Of a stretch of DNA of 64,000 nt, positions 50,354 through 59,783 are shown piece after piece. Below the pieces are notes generated by a model that made no database searches, was not told the DNA's origin, and saw nothing but the letters and a program-made list of their open reading frames with translations. Each line of letters opens with the position of its first letter. The stretch's first letter is position 1. The translations under genes and the position numbers were made by a program. The stretch is from Nostoc punctiforme NIES-2108 (GTDB lineage Bacteria > Cyanobacteriota > Cyanobacteriia > Cyanobacteriales > Nostocaceae): assembly GCA_003326195.1 (NCBI GenBank), contig LXQE01000153.1, positions 79,104 to 143,103 of the forward strand. The letters run 5' to 3'.

Positions 50354-53300
50354 ATGTGGATCGTCAAAATTGCTTTACGTCTTCCGTATACATTCGCGAT
50401 CGCCGCTTTGATGATTGCGATCCTGGGTGCAGTCACGATATTTGGTACACCAGTTGACATTTTTCCGGCAATTAACATTCCGGTTGTCAGCGTAGTTTGG
50501 ACTTACACTGGTACCACATCTGAGGAAATGGCACAGCGAATCGTCACCATTAGCGAACGCGCTATGACAACAACCGTTGGTGACATCGAACACATTGAGT
50601 CTCAATCTTTGAGTGGTGTTAGTGTTGTCAAGGTTTTTTTCCAACCCAACGCTAATATCGCCTCAGCAGTCGCTCAAATTACCTCCGTCAGCCAAACAAT
50701 TCTCCGCCCTTTGCCACCTGGGATTACACCGCCATTCATCATTCAATACAACGCTTCTTCCGTGCCGATTATCCAGATGAGTGTCAGTAGCAAAACCTTG
50801 CCGGAAGAAGCACTCTTCGACTATGCTACCAACTTCGTCCGCACCCAATTAGCAACAGTGCAAGGAGCGAGTGTACCTCTGCCCTATGGTGGTAAACCTC
50901 GGCAAATTATGGTTGATATCGATCCCCAAGCGATGTTAGCTAATGGCATTTCTGCCCAAGATGTGACTAATGCTGTCAGTGCCCAAAACCTAGTTTTGCC
51001 CGCAGGTGATATGAAAATAGGCGATCGCGATTTCGCCGTCCAAATCAACAATAGTCCAAGTGTGGTGGAAGCCCTCAACGACTTGCCGATTAAGCAAGTT
51101 AATGGTACTGTCATTTCCATTCGTGATGTCGCGCAGGTAAGAGATGGCTTTGGTGTGCAATCGAACATTGTCCGTCAGAATGGCAGGCGATCGAGCTTAC
51201 TTAGTATCCTGAAGAGTGGCAATGCCTCAACGATTGATGTGATCGAGCGGGTAAAAAAAGCTTTGCCTCGCATCCAATCCACCTTGCCCCCAGAACTGAA
51301 TTTAGCGTTTTTGTTCGATCAATCTATATTTGTGAAAGCTTCTATTCAAGGCGTTCTCAAAGAAGGATTGATTGCAGCCTGTCTCACCGCGCTAATGATT
51401 TTGATTTTTTTGGGAAGTTGGCGCAGCACCGTAATTGTAGCCGTATCGATTCCTCTCTCGATGTTGGTTTCAATTATTGTCATGAGTCGTTTGGGACAAA
51501 CTTTCAACATCATGACTTTAGGTGGTTTATCCTTAGCTGTTGGCATTCTTGTAGATGATGCCACAGTAGAAATTGAAAATATCCACCGAAATCTCGGACA
51601 AGGTAAACCCATCAAGCGAGCAATCTTAGATGGCGCTCAACAAATCGCTACTCCAGCACTTGTAGCAACATTATGTATTTGTATTGTCTTTGTGCCGGTC
51701 GTGTTTCTCAGCGGAGTGGCAAAGTATCTATTTGTCCCCCTAGCGATGGCAGTAGTATTTGGGATGCTTGCTTCTTATGTGCTATCTCGGACTGTAGTAC
51801 CGACAATGGCAAGCTATCTTTTACCATCCGAAGTAGACTGGCATAGAGAAAGCGAGGAGCATAATGGTAATAACAACCATCATCTAGATTCGCCAGTTCA
51901 AAACAATAATGGTAGCGACGATCGCCACAGCCATTCGCTAGTCGAAATCCATGATAATCGCGATCACCACACCCATTCGCCAGTCCAAAACAATAATGGT
52001 CATAGCGATAACCACCAAACAGAAGAGGCAACAACGACAACTGCCAAACCTGTGAAGAAAGATTGGATATGGCGGCTACACGAAAAGTTTAACCGACAAT
52101 TTGATAAATTTCGCAGTTGGTACTACAACGTCCTGAACTCAGCATTAAATCACCGCCGCATAGTCTTTGTGTTATTTGGTGCATTTATCGTCAGTGCCGG
52201 AGTTTTGTTGCCGTTCGTCGGTCAAGACTTTTTCCCGGAAGTCGATGGTGGTCAATTTAGCCTCCATGTTCGAGCCTTACCTGGTACTCGTTTGGAAGAG
52301 ACAGAAAAAATTGTCAGCCAAGTTGAAGACGTTATCCGCCAAACTGTACCCAAAGAGAATCTCGCTCTGATTCTGGATAACATCGGCTTACCCACCAGTG
52401 GCATTAACCTTACTTATGGCTACAACGGCGCGACAATTGGACAGGCTGATGCTGATATTCTTGTGTCCCTAAAAGAATCTGGTGCAACTTTTTCTTACGT
52501 CAAGGAACTCCGCCAGAAATTGAAAGCGACATTTCCCAACTACACTTTCTTTTTTGAGCCGGCTGATATTGTGACTCAAATTCTCAATTTCGGTTTGCCT
52601 GCTGCTGTTGATGTGCAAATATCTGGCCCTCTGAAAAATTCAAAAGGCAACTTTGAAATTGCCCAACAAATCGCCGCGCGGATGACGCGCATTCCTGGGG
52701 CTGTAGATGTACATCTCCAGCAAGTTGTCGATGCTCCCAAATTACGTCTTGATGTCGATCGCACTGAGGCTCAACAATTGGGTATGACCCAGCGTGATGT
52801 TGCCAATAGCGTCCTCACTTCCTTAAGTTCAAGCGGTCAAGCTGCAATCAACCAATGGCTCGATCCCAAAAAAGGCGTGAGTTACACCCTGGCTGTACAA
52901 GTTCCTCAATATAAACTTGACTCTATTGACAGCCTGAAAAATACGCCAGTTGGCAACGGTCAAACTGCACCGCAACTTTTGGGTAATTTGGCTAGTGTCA
53001 AACGCGACACAGTGATGCAAGTTGTGAATCACTACAACATTCAGCCAGTTTTCGATATCTACGCTAACTCCTCCGGTCGCGACCTGGGGGGAGTTGCCGG
53101 CGATGTCAATCGAATCATCGCTGATTATCAGAAAAAATTGCCTAAGGGAAGTCAGATTAATATTCGTGGGCAAGTGCAAACGATGAACTCTTCCTTTTTA
53201 GGACTTGGTTTCGGACTTGTGTTTGCAATTGTGTTGGTTTACTGCTTAATGGTAGTGAACTTCCAATCTTGGCTCGATCCCCTGATTATTATGATGGCGC

Positions 53301-53773
53301 TGCCAAGTGCCTTATCAGGGATCATTTGGATGCTGTTTGTCACCCGCACCACCCTAAGCGTCCCTTCGTTAATGGGTGCAATTATGAGTATCGGTGTAGC
53401 GACATCAAACAGTATTTTAATGATTACTTTTGCTAACGAGCAACGTGTAGAAGGGGAAAATTCCTATAAAGCAGCCCTAGCAGCAGGTTATACAAGGTTG
53501 CGTCCGGTGTTGATGACTGCCTTAGCCATGCTTATCGGCATGGTGCCAATGTCTCTTGGTCTTGGTGAAGGTGGTGAACAGAATGCACCTTTGGGTCGTG
53601 CTGTAATTGGTGGTTTGTCAGCTGCAACAGTCGCAACTCTGATCTTTGTACCTGTTGTGTATAGCATTATGCGCCGTCAAGCACCTCGTCCTATTGATGA
53701 GGATGATGACGATTTAAATTTCTCAGATTCGCAGACAGCCTATTCGTTGTCATCATCTCAAGGCAAGTCATAG
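50354..53773 (+). CDS. RND efflux permease (AcrB/MdtB-like) with His/Asn-rich loop
   Basis: 1139 aa, about 100 longer than the usual 1030-1050. Hallmarks: PTPVDIFPAI-like start (GTPVDIFPAINIPVVSVVW), porter-domain repeats, LGGLSLAVGILVDDATVEIE in TM4 with the proton-relay Asp pair, and twelve membrane helices in two halves. The extra length is a hydrophilic loop at about residues 495-565, after TM6, full of His, Asn and Asp (HNGNNNHHLDSP, HTHSPVQNNNG). The His content suggests metal binding, but the family does not otherwise show heavy-metal CusA motifs. It pumps substrates across the envelope together with the fusion protein downstream; substrates are unknown. Confidence 0.93.
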   Translation: MWIVKIALRLPYTFAIAALMIAILGAVTIFGTPVDIFPAINIPVVSVVWTYTGTTSEEMAQRIVTISERAMTTTVGDIEHIESQSLSGVSVVKVFFQPNANIASAVAQITSVSQTILRPLPPGITPPFIIQYNASSVPIIQMSVSSKTLPEEALFDYATNFVRTQLATVQGASVPLPYGGKPRQIMVDIDPQAMLANGISAQDVTNAVSAQNLVLPAGDMKIGDRDFAVQINNSPSVVEALNDLPIKQVNGTVISIRDVAQVRDGFGVQSNIVRQNGRRSSLLSILKSGNASTIDVIERVKKALPRIQSTLPPELNLAFLFDQSIFVKASIQGVLKEGLIAACLTALMILIFLGSWRSTVIVAVSIPLSMLVSIIVMSRLGQTFNIMTLGGLSLAVGILVDDATVEIENIHRNLGQGKPIKRAILDGAQQIATPALVATLCICIVFVPVVFLSGVAKYLFVPLAMAVVFGMLASYVLSRTVVPTMASYLLPSEVDWHRESEEHNGNNNHHLDSPVQNNNGSDDRHSHSLVEIHDNRDHHTHSPVQNNNGHSDNHQTEEATTTTAKPVKKDWIWRLHEKFNRQFDKFRSWYYNVLNSALNHRRIVFVLFGAFIVSAGVLLPFVGQDFFPEVDGGQFSLHVRALPGTRLEETEKIVSQVEDVIRQTVPKENLALILDNIGLPTSGINLTYGYNGATIGQADADILVSLKESGATFSYVKELRQKLKATFPNYTFFFEPADIVTQILNFGLPAAVDVQISGPLKNSKGNFEIAQQIAARMTRIPGAVDVHLQQVVDAPKLRLDVDRTEAQQLGMTQRDVANSVLTSLSSSGQAAINQWLDPKKGVSYTLAVQVPQYKLDSIDSLKNTPVGNGQTAPQLLGNLASVKRDTVMQVVNHYNIQPVFDIYANSSGRDLGGVAGDVNRIIADYQKKLPKGSQINIRGQVQTMNSSFLGLGFGLVFAIVLVYCLMVVNFQSWLDPLIIMMALPSALSGIIWMLFVTRTTLSVPSLMGAIMSIGVATSNSILMITFANEQRVEGENSYKAALAAGYTRLRPVLMTALAMLIGMVPMSLGLGEGGEQNAPLGRAVIGGLSAATVATLIFVPVVYSIMRRQAPRPIDEDDDDLNFSDSQTAYSLSSSQGKS

Positions 53774-53787
53774 ACACATTTTAGGAG

Positions 53788-54167
53788 CTACGGTGTACAC
53801 ATAAATCTTTTAAAGTTAGCGTGAGTTCGACAAGTGCTATTTTGACCTCTCCCCCAGCCCCTCTCCACAAGGCTACGGTGTACACACAAGTCGAATTACC
53901 CCCCTTACCCCCCTTAATCCCCCCGATGCATTGGGGGGAAACAGGAATCTAGTTCCCTCCCCAATACATACGGGGAGGGTTAGGGTGGGGTAAAACCCTG
54001 GTTAATCAGCTATTTCAGACTTGTGTGTATACCGTAGCTCCTACAAGGAGAGGGGAGGGAGAGGTCTGTCGAACTCACGTTAAAGTTACTACGTAACGTA
54101 GGGAAGATTAATTTTTGCAGGTCAATGCAACAAAGGTGCAGGTCAAAAACTTGTGTGTACACCGTAG
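53788..54167. repeat. nested inverted-repeat elements in the RND operon
   Basis: Three symmetrical layers. Outer pair: CTACGGTGTACACA at 53788 with TGTGTACACCGTAG ending at 54167. Middle pair: CGTGAGTTCGACA (53820-53832) with TGTCGAACTCACG (54067-54079), plus C-rich GACCTCTCCC against GGGAGAGGTC. Inner pair: 53873-53892 and 54018-54037, again CTACGGTGTACACACAAG ends, making a 165-bp element. The inner element is flanked by CTCCACAAGG and CTCCTACAAGG, possibly a target duplication. The block separates the permease from its fusion partner by 547 bp. Confidence 0.75.
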
Positions 54168-54320
54168 GGGAAAGGGAAAAGGTTAAAGGAAAAAGGTTTT
54201 TTCTGAGCTGCTTTCCCTTTTACCCCTTACCTGAATGGCACTTCTGCAAGAAGTCTAATAATGGTAATGACTCTAGCTGCTAGATTTCTGCAAATTAAGA
54301 TAATACAGGACAGTTTACCT

Positions 54321-55673
54321 ATGGATTCTCAGCATCGTCCATCTCCTGATTCTGAAGAACAAAAGACTTCTAAAAAACAAAAACGCGGCATCGGTGGAAT
54401 TGGTTGGGCTGTACTTGGTGCTGTTTTTTTTGGTAGCCTACTAGCCATAGGCATTCTACCCCGATTGGGCCAAAAGTCAGAATTACAAGCAGCGGTCAAG
54501 GAAGCAAGCACCCTAGCCTCAGTGAACGTGATCACTCCCCGTCGCGCTACTGGTGCTACCAAAGTGGAACTACCTGGCAGTGTTGTAGCCCAGAATCAAA
54601 CGACCATATACGCTCGCAGTACTGGCTATTTACGGCGGTGGTACGCAGATATTGGCGATCGCGTCCGAGCTGGTCAGTTGTTGGCGGAGATTGATTCACC
54701 AGACACGGATCAGCAAGTTCTGCAAGCAAAGGCAGAGTTAGTGCAAGCCCAAGCTAATGTGTCTCAAACTCGTGCTAATTTAGCTAAAAGTGTTTCTGAT
54801 TTGAAGCAAGCCCGCGCTAATCTATTGATCGCACGTCAGAGTTGGGAGCGCTGGCAAGTTCTTGTTAAGCAAGGTGCAGTACCTCAACAAGATGCAGATA
54901 CAAAATATGCTACATATCAAGCTAATCTTGCCAGCGTTGAGGCAGCACAAAACACTATTAATTCTGACTCTGCCAACATCAAAGCAGCACAAGCTAACGC
55001 CTACGCAAGTCAAGCAAACTTCCAGCGTAATACCGTATTGCAGTCTTATAAGAAAGTCATTGCTCCTTTTGCAGGAGTGATTACTGCACGTAATGTCAAT
55101 ACAGGTGTTTTAATTTCAGCAGGTAATGGCAACACCAGTACCAGCAACACTAACACTAGCAATAGCAATAGCAGCCTTTATACTATTGCTGCTTATGACA
55201 ATCTAAAGGTAAATGTGAGTGTTCCACAGAGTTTATCACAGTCACTTGAAACTGGACAAACAGCACAAATTACAGTTAGAGAGTTACCCCAACGAGTGTT
55301 TACGGGTAAAGTAGTGCGTACTAGCAACGCTATAGATCCAACTACTCGCACTTTACTAACACAATTAGAAGTACACAATTCAGACGCGACGCTGCGACCT
55401 GGGATGTATGCCAATGTCAGATTTGCCATTAACCGCGCCAATCCTCCCTTTGTTGTGCCAGATAGTGCATTGGTCGTTAATGCCGGAGGTACGCAGGTAG
55501 CAACTGTAACTAAAGACCACACAGTGCATTATCAAAAAGTTGCCGTTGGCCGAGATTATGGTACTGAAGTAGAAATTACATCAGGTCTGACAGGAAATGA
55601 ATCGCTGATTGCCACTCCTACGGTTGATGAGACAGAGGGTTTGCGCGTGCAGCCAGTTGCACCAACAAAGTAG
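54321..55673 (+). CDS. RND membrane-fusion protein (HlyD/AcrA family)
   Basis: 450 aa from the ATG at 54321 (MDSQHRPSPDSE); an upstream ATG at 54261 is possible. An N-terminal membrane helix (GWAVLGAVFFGSLLAIGILP, about 28-47) anchors it. Then come a lipoyl half (VVAQNQTTIYARSTGYLRRW), a coiled-coil hairpin (about 130-250, ATYQANLASVEAAQNTI), the second lipoyl half (VIAPFAGVITARNVNTG), a beta barrel and a membrane-proximal domain (VGRDYGTEVEITSGLTGNE). Known: it bridges the permease to an outer-membrane channel of TolC type, which is not encoded here. The gene order permease-then-adaptor is reversed from the usual. Confidence 0.92.
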   Translation: MDSQHRPSPDSEEQKTSKKQKRGIGGIGWAVLGAVFFGSLLAIGILPRLGQKSELQAAVKEASTLASVNVITPRRATGATKVELPGSVVAQNQTTIYARSTGYLRRWYADIGDRVRAGQLLAEIDSPDTDQQVLQAKAELVQAQANVSQTRANLAKSVSDLKQARANLLIARQSWERWQVLVKQGAVPQQDADTKYATYQANLASVEAAQNTINSDSANIKAAQANAYASQANFQRNTVLQSYKKVIAPFAGVITARNVNTGVLISAGNGNTSTSNTNTSNSNSSLYTIAAYDNLKVNVSVPQSLSQSLETGQTAQITVRELPQRVFTGKVVRTSNAIDPTTRTLLTQLEVHNSDATLRPGMYANVRFAINRANPPFVVPDSALVVNAGGTQVATVTKDHTVHYQKVAVGRDYGTEVEITSGLTGNESLIATPTVDETEGLRVQPVAPTK

Positions 55674-55733
55674 GTCGGCGTAAATAATTATCGTTGGGAT
55701 AAGGCAGGGAGCAGCGGGAGAATAATAAATTTT

Positions 55734-55789
55734 TAACTCCTAACTCCTAACTCCTAAACTCAGCACTCGTTACTCAGCACTCAGCACTG
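55734..55789. repeat. STRR arrays (aactcct / cagcact)
   Basis: Tandem aactcct units followed by cagcact-type units behind the fusion-protein gene. Confidence 0.75.
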
Positions 55790-55923
55790 TTTAAGTGAGG
55801 TACAGTAAACATCATCCGCGCGATCGCACACTCCGTCAGAAAAAGAACGACAAAGCTCAAGAAAGCATTCCCAGAACAACAAATGTCTACCCCAAAATAT
55901 TGAGGGGATGCCGGATTGGCAGT

Positions 55924-55952
55924 AATGTTATCTCACATAGTGAGATAACATT
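55924..55952. promoter_or_regulatory. perfect 13-bp palindrome before the STAND gene
   Basis: AATGTTATCTCAC (55924-55936) and GTGAGATAACATT (55940-55952) are exact inverted repeats with a 3-nt spacer, 26 bp upstream of the ATG of the HTH/NB-ARC/WD40 gene. There is no T-run after it, so an operator is more likely than a terminator. The gene's own LuxR-like HTH is an obvious candidate binder, by inference. Confidence 0.6.
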
Positions 55953-55978
55953 GTTTTGTAGTTTGTCTTTGTGTGAGT

Positions 55979-58900
55979 ATGAGTGTCATTCCCGAAAACG
56001 TTCTTTTGGCTTTAGCCGAAAAACGGTGCTTGTCTAACAGCGAGATCGAAGTGTTTTTATATGCTGTTCATGGACAATCGCCAAATGCGATCGCGAAAAA
56101 ATTGGCAATCAGTGCCGAAGCAGTACGCAAAAGATTAAGCGAAGTTTACAAGAAATTTAATGTTACTGGTAGCGGTCCAGGTAAGCTCACTAAGTTACAG
56201 CAAGTTATTGAATTTGAGTATCAAGCATCTTTACAGAATGAGAAATCCATTACCCAAAACCGCCAAGATTGGGGTGAAGCACCTGGTGTCTGCTTTTTTC
56301 ATGGACGCATAGCAGAATTGTCTCAGCTAACGCAGTGGCTCATTAAGGATAACTGCCAACTAGTGGCAATATTGGGAATGGGTGGAATTGGCAAAACTGC
56401 TTTATCGGTGAAACTGGCGAAGGAAGTTCAGGAAAACTTTGAGTATTTGATTTGGCGAAGTCTCCGCAATGCACCACCTGTCGCGGAGATGTTAGCGAAC
56501 CTGATCGGATTTTTATCTGATGAGAGAGAAACAGATTTACCAGAAACTGTAGATGGTAAAGTAACGCTGCTGATTCATTATTTACGAGAGCATCGTTGTC
56601 TTGTGGTATTTGATAATACAGAGACAATTTTACAAGAAGGCGATCGCGCCGGACAATATAGACAAGAATACGAAGATTATGGTCAACTACTTAGTCGAGT
56701 AGGGGAAGAACCGCATCAAAGTTGTTTGCTGCTGACATCTCGTGAAAAACCAAAAGAATTTGCTCCTTTAGAGGGAGAGACATCACCAGTCAGAACATTA
56801 TCGTTAATTGGCTTAGGAGAAACAGAAGGGCAAGAAATTCTCCAAGATAAAGGGTTATTTGGCTCACCACAGGAATGGGCCAAGCTAGTTGAGAAGTATT
56901 CAGGTAATCCTTTGGCGTTAAAGCTAGTTTCTGAGCCAATTCGGGAGTTATTTGATGGTGATATCGCTGCTTTTCTGGCTGAAGGAGAGATAATTTTTGG
57001 TGACACCCGGAATTTACTAGACCAGCAATTTCAGCGCTTGTCAGAGATCGAAAAAGAAATAATTTATTGGCTAGCAATCAAGCGCGAGTTAGTTTCTCTA
57101 GACAAATTGCTCAATGATATTGTGCGTCCCTTGACTAAAAGGGAAGTGATGGAAGCGTTAGAATCACTGCGGCGGCGATCGCTAATTGAACAAAGAACAG
57201 CACTTTTCACCCTCCAGTCTGTGGTAATGGAATACATAACCAACCAATTTATTGAACAAGTTTGTCATGAAATTACCACTCGTAATATTAGACTATTTAT
57301 CAGCCATGCTTTAATGGAAGCGACGGCCAAAGATTATATTAGAAACACTCAGATTACCCTGATTATTAAACCAATTATAGATAGGTTATCAACTATTTTT
57401 AGATATGCTAAAAATATTGAACATCATCTATATCAAATTTTATTGTCCCTGCGACAAACTCCCCAAACAGCAGGATATGCAGGTGGAAATCTATTAAATA
57501 TTCTTTGTCAATTACAAACTGATTTTAGCGGCTATGACTTTTCTAATCTGACTATTTGGCAAGCATATTTACAAAGAGTGAATCTGCATCGGGTAAATTT
57601 TGCCAATAGCGATTTAGCTAAATGCGTTTTTGCCGAAACATTAGTTAGTGTTTCATCAGTTGCATTTAGTCCGAATGGAAAACTTTTGGCTACGGGTGAT
57701 GCTGATGGCAAAACTTACTTGTGGCAAGTTGACGATGGAAAGCTACTTTTTACCTGTATTGGACATAGCAGTTGGGTAAAATCAGTTGCTTTCAGTCCCG
57801 ATGGTCAAACTTTGGCTAGTGGCAGTGATGACCAAACAGTGAAATTATGGGATGTTCGTGATGGTAAATGCCTGAAAACCTTGCACGGGCATAGTAATTG
57901 GGTAAGGTCAGTTGCCTTTAGTCCCGATGGTCAAACTTTAGCTAGTGGCAGTGAAGACCAAACAGTGAAGTTATGGAATGTCCACATCGGCAAATGTCTG
58001 ATAACTTTGCAGGAAAATACCAATCGAATTATGTCAGTTGCGTTCAGTCCCGATGGTCAAACTTTAGCTACTTGCAGTGAAAAGCAAACAGTGAAGTTAT
58101 GGGATGTTCGTGATGGTAAATGCCTGAAAATTTTGCAGGGACATAGCAGTTGGGTAAGATCGGTTGCTTTTAGTCCCAATGGTGAAATTTTAGCTACTGG
58201 CAGTGATGACCAAACGGTGAAATTATGGGATCTTCGTGATGGTAAATGTCTGAAAACCTTCCAGGGGCATACCAATCGCGTCTGGTCGGTTGCCTTTAGT
58301 CCCGATGGTCAAACTTTAGCTAGCGGTGGTGACGACCAAACGGTGAAATTATGGGATTTTCATGATGGTAAATGTCTGAAAACCTTCCAGGGGCATACTA
58401 ATCGGGTAAGGTCAGTTGCTTTCAGTCCTGATGGTCGAACTTTAGCTAGTGGTAGTGAAAACCAAACAGTGAAGTTATGGAATGTCCAGGATGGTAAGTC
58501 CTTGACAACCTTGCAAGGGCATAGCAATCGGGTCAGGTCAGTTGCTTTCAGTCCCGATGGTCAAATTTTAGCTAGCGGCAGTGAAAAACAAACAGTGAAA
58601 TTATGGGATGTCCGTAACGATAAGTTTCTCAAAATTTTGGAGGGGCATAACAGTTGGGTACGGTCAATTGCCTTCAGTCCTGATGGTCAAATTTTAGCTA
58701 GCGGCAGTGAAAAGCAAACAATTAAATTATGGAATGTTCACACGGGGCAATGCCTGAAAAAATTGCAGGAACATACCAATCGAATTAGGTCAGTTGCTTT
58801 TAGTCCTAATGGTGAAATTTTAGCTAGCGGCAGTGACGATCAAACGGTGAAATTATGGGATATCTACACCGGCAAATGTCTCCAGACCTTGAAAGGGCAT

Positions 58901-59506
58901 ACCAGTTGGGTAAGATCGGTTGCCTTTAGTCCCGATGGTCAAACTTTAGCTAGTGGCAGTGAAAACCAAAGAGTGAGGTTATGGGATATTTATACAGGAG
59001 AATGTCTCCAAATTTTGGAGGGACATAGCAATCGGATCAGATCAGTTACTTTCAGCCCAGATGGTCAGACTTTAGCTAGTGGTAGTGATGACCAAACAGT
59101 GAAGTTATGGGATGTTTTCATGGGCAAGTGTTTCACAACCTTGCAAGAACATACTAATCGAGTCTGGTCAGTTGCCTTTAGTCCCGATGGTCAGACTTTG
59201 GCTAGTGCCAGTGAAGACCAAACGATAAAATTATGGGATGTCTATAATGGCAAGTGCCTGAAAACTTTGCAGGGGGCTAATTGGGTAAAATCAGTTACCT
59301 TTAGTCCCGATGGACAAACCCTGATTAGTGGTAGCCAAGATGAGACAATTAAGCTTTGGGATGTATCGACGGGTGAGTGTGTAAGAATACTGCGATCGCC
59401 ACGACCCTATGAAAAAATGAATATCACCGGGGTTACAGGGTTAACCGCAGCGCAGTTAGTGACGCTAAAAGCTTTAGGGGCAGTGGAAAATAAAGAGCAA
59501 AAATAA
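55979..59506 (+). CDS. STAND protein: LuxR-like HTH, NB-ARC NTPase, 14 WD40 repeats
   Basis: 1175 aa from the ATG at 55979; a GTG two codons upstream is also open. Residues about 18-65 look like a LuxR/GerE-type helix-turn-helix (LSNSEIEVFLYAVHGQSPNA, IAKKLAISAEAVRKRL). An NB-ARC NTPase follows, about 105-400, with Walker A ILGMGGIGKTALS near 135 and Walker B CLVVFDNTE, plus a helical ARC2-like part. From about 555 there are fourteen 42-residue WD40 repeats of the pattern SVAFSPDGQTLASGSDDQTV..KLWDV, enough for two seven-bladed propellers. Known: STAND NTPases oligomerise when their sensor repeats bind a trigger. Similar proteins serve as defence or signalling switches; the trigger and output here are unknown. 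Confidence 0.92.
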   Translation: MSVIPENVLLALAEKRCLSNSEIEVFLYAVHGQSPNAIAKKLAISAEAVRKRLSEVYKKFNVTGSGPGKLTKLQQVIEFEYQASLQNEKSITQNRQDWGEAPGVCFFHGRIAELSQLTQWLIKDNCQLVAILGMGGIGKTALSVKLAKEVQENFEYLIWRSLRNAPPVAEMLANLIGFLSDERETDLPETVDGKVTLLIHYLREHRCLVVFDNTETILQEGDRAGQYRQEYEDYGQLLSRVGEEPHQSCLLLTSREKPKEFAPLEGETSPVRTLSLIGLGETEGQEILQDKGLFGSPQEWAKLVEKYSGNPLALKLVSEPIRELFDGDIAAFLAEGEIIFGDTRNLLDQQFQRLSEIEKEIIYWLAIKRELVSLDKLLNDIVRPLTKREVMEALESLRRRSLIEQRTALFTLQSVVMEYITNQFIEQVCHEITTRNIRLFISHALMEATAKDYIRNTQITLIIKPIIDRLSTIFRYAKNIEHHLYQILLSLRQTPQTAGYAGGNLLNILCQLQTDFSGYDFSNLTIWQAYLQRVNLHRVNFANSDLAKCVFAETLVSVSSVAFSPNGKLLATGDADGKTYLWQVDDGKLLFTCIGHSSWVKSVAFSPDGQTLASGSDDQTVKLWDVRDGKCLKTLHGHSNWVRSVAFSPDGQTLASGSEDQTVKLWNVHIGKCLITLQENTNRIMSVAFSPDGQTLATCSEKQTVKLWDVRDGKCLKILQGHSSWVRSVAFSPNGEILATGSDDQTVKLWDLRDGKCLKTFQGHTNRVWSVAFSPDGQTLASGGDDQTVKLWDFHDGKCLKTFQGHTNRVRSVAFSPDGRTLASGSENQTVKLWNVQDGKSLTTLQGHSNRVRSVAFSPDGQILASGSEKQTVKLWDVRNDKFLKILEGHNSWVRSIAFSPDGQILASGSEKQTIKLWNVHTGQCLKKLQEHTNRIRSVAFSPNGEILASGSDDQTVKLWDIYTGKCLQTLKGHTSWVRSVAFSPDGQTLASGSENQRVRLWDIYTGECLQILEGHSNRIRSVTFSPDGQTLASGSDDQTVKLWDVFMGKCFTTLQEHTNRVWSVAFSPDGQTLASASEDQTIKLWDVYNGKCLKTLQGANWVKSVTFSPDGQTLISGSQDETIKLWDVSTGECVRILRSPRPYEKMNITGVTGLTAAQLVTLKALGAVENKEQK

Positions 59507-59508
59507 AA

Positions 59509-59556
59509 GGTAAAAGAATGAACTTTGCCTTTTTCGTTCATCCCTTTACCTTTTTT
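59509..59556. terminator. bidirectional terminator after the WD40 gene
   Basis: GGTAAAAGAATGAAC (59509-59523) pairs with GTTCATCCCTTTACC (59536-59550) and is followed by TTTTTT. A-rich sequence on the other side lets it serve the convergent small gene as well. Confidence 0.8.
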
Positions 59557-59569
59557 ATGTACCTGATGC

Positions 59570-59773
59570 TTATTTCATGTTAGCCCTTGCGTCCTTAACT
59601 GCGGCAAAGAAAAATAATCCTGTGAGTGGAATGCTTAATACCAGGATAATTGCCGTGGCTGTGACACCAAAATCTGGCTGTCCGTAACCGAGTTCAAAAA
59701 TCGAACCGACGGCGGCGATCGCACTTACACAAGAACCACCCAGAAATAAACTGCTTTTTGGAGTTAAATACAC
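59570..59773 (-). CDS. small two-helix membrane protein, 67 aa
   Basis: Two hydrophobic stretches: LFLGGSCVSAIAAVGSIFEL (about 9-28) and ATAIILVLSIPLTGLFFFAA (about 39-58), ending in a basic KDARANMK. It starts 10 bp after the stop of peptide deformylase on the same strand, so it is probably translated from the same message. The function is unknown. Confidence 0.75.
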   Translation of the reverse strand: MYLTPKSSLFLGGSCVSAIAAVGSIFELGYGQPDFGVTATAIILVLSIPLTGLFFFAAVKDARANMK

Positions 59774-59783
59774 TAATGCCCCC

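Noticed and set aside
55795..56037. 80-residue frame before the STAND gene
   Set aside because: It runs through the palindrome and into the HTH coding region in another frame; the composition is not protein-like.
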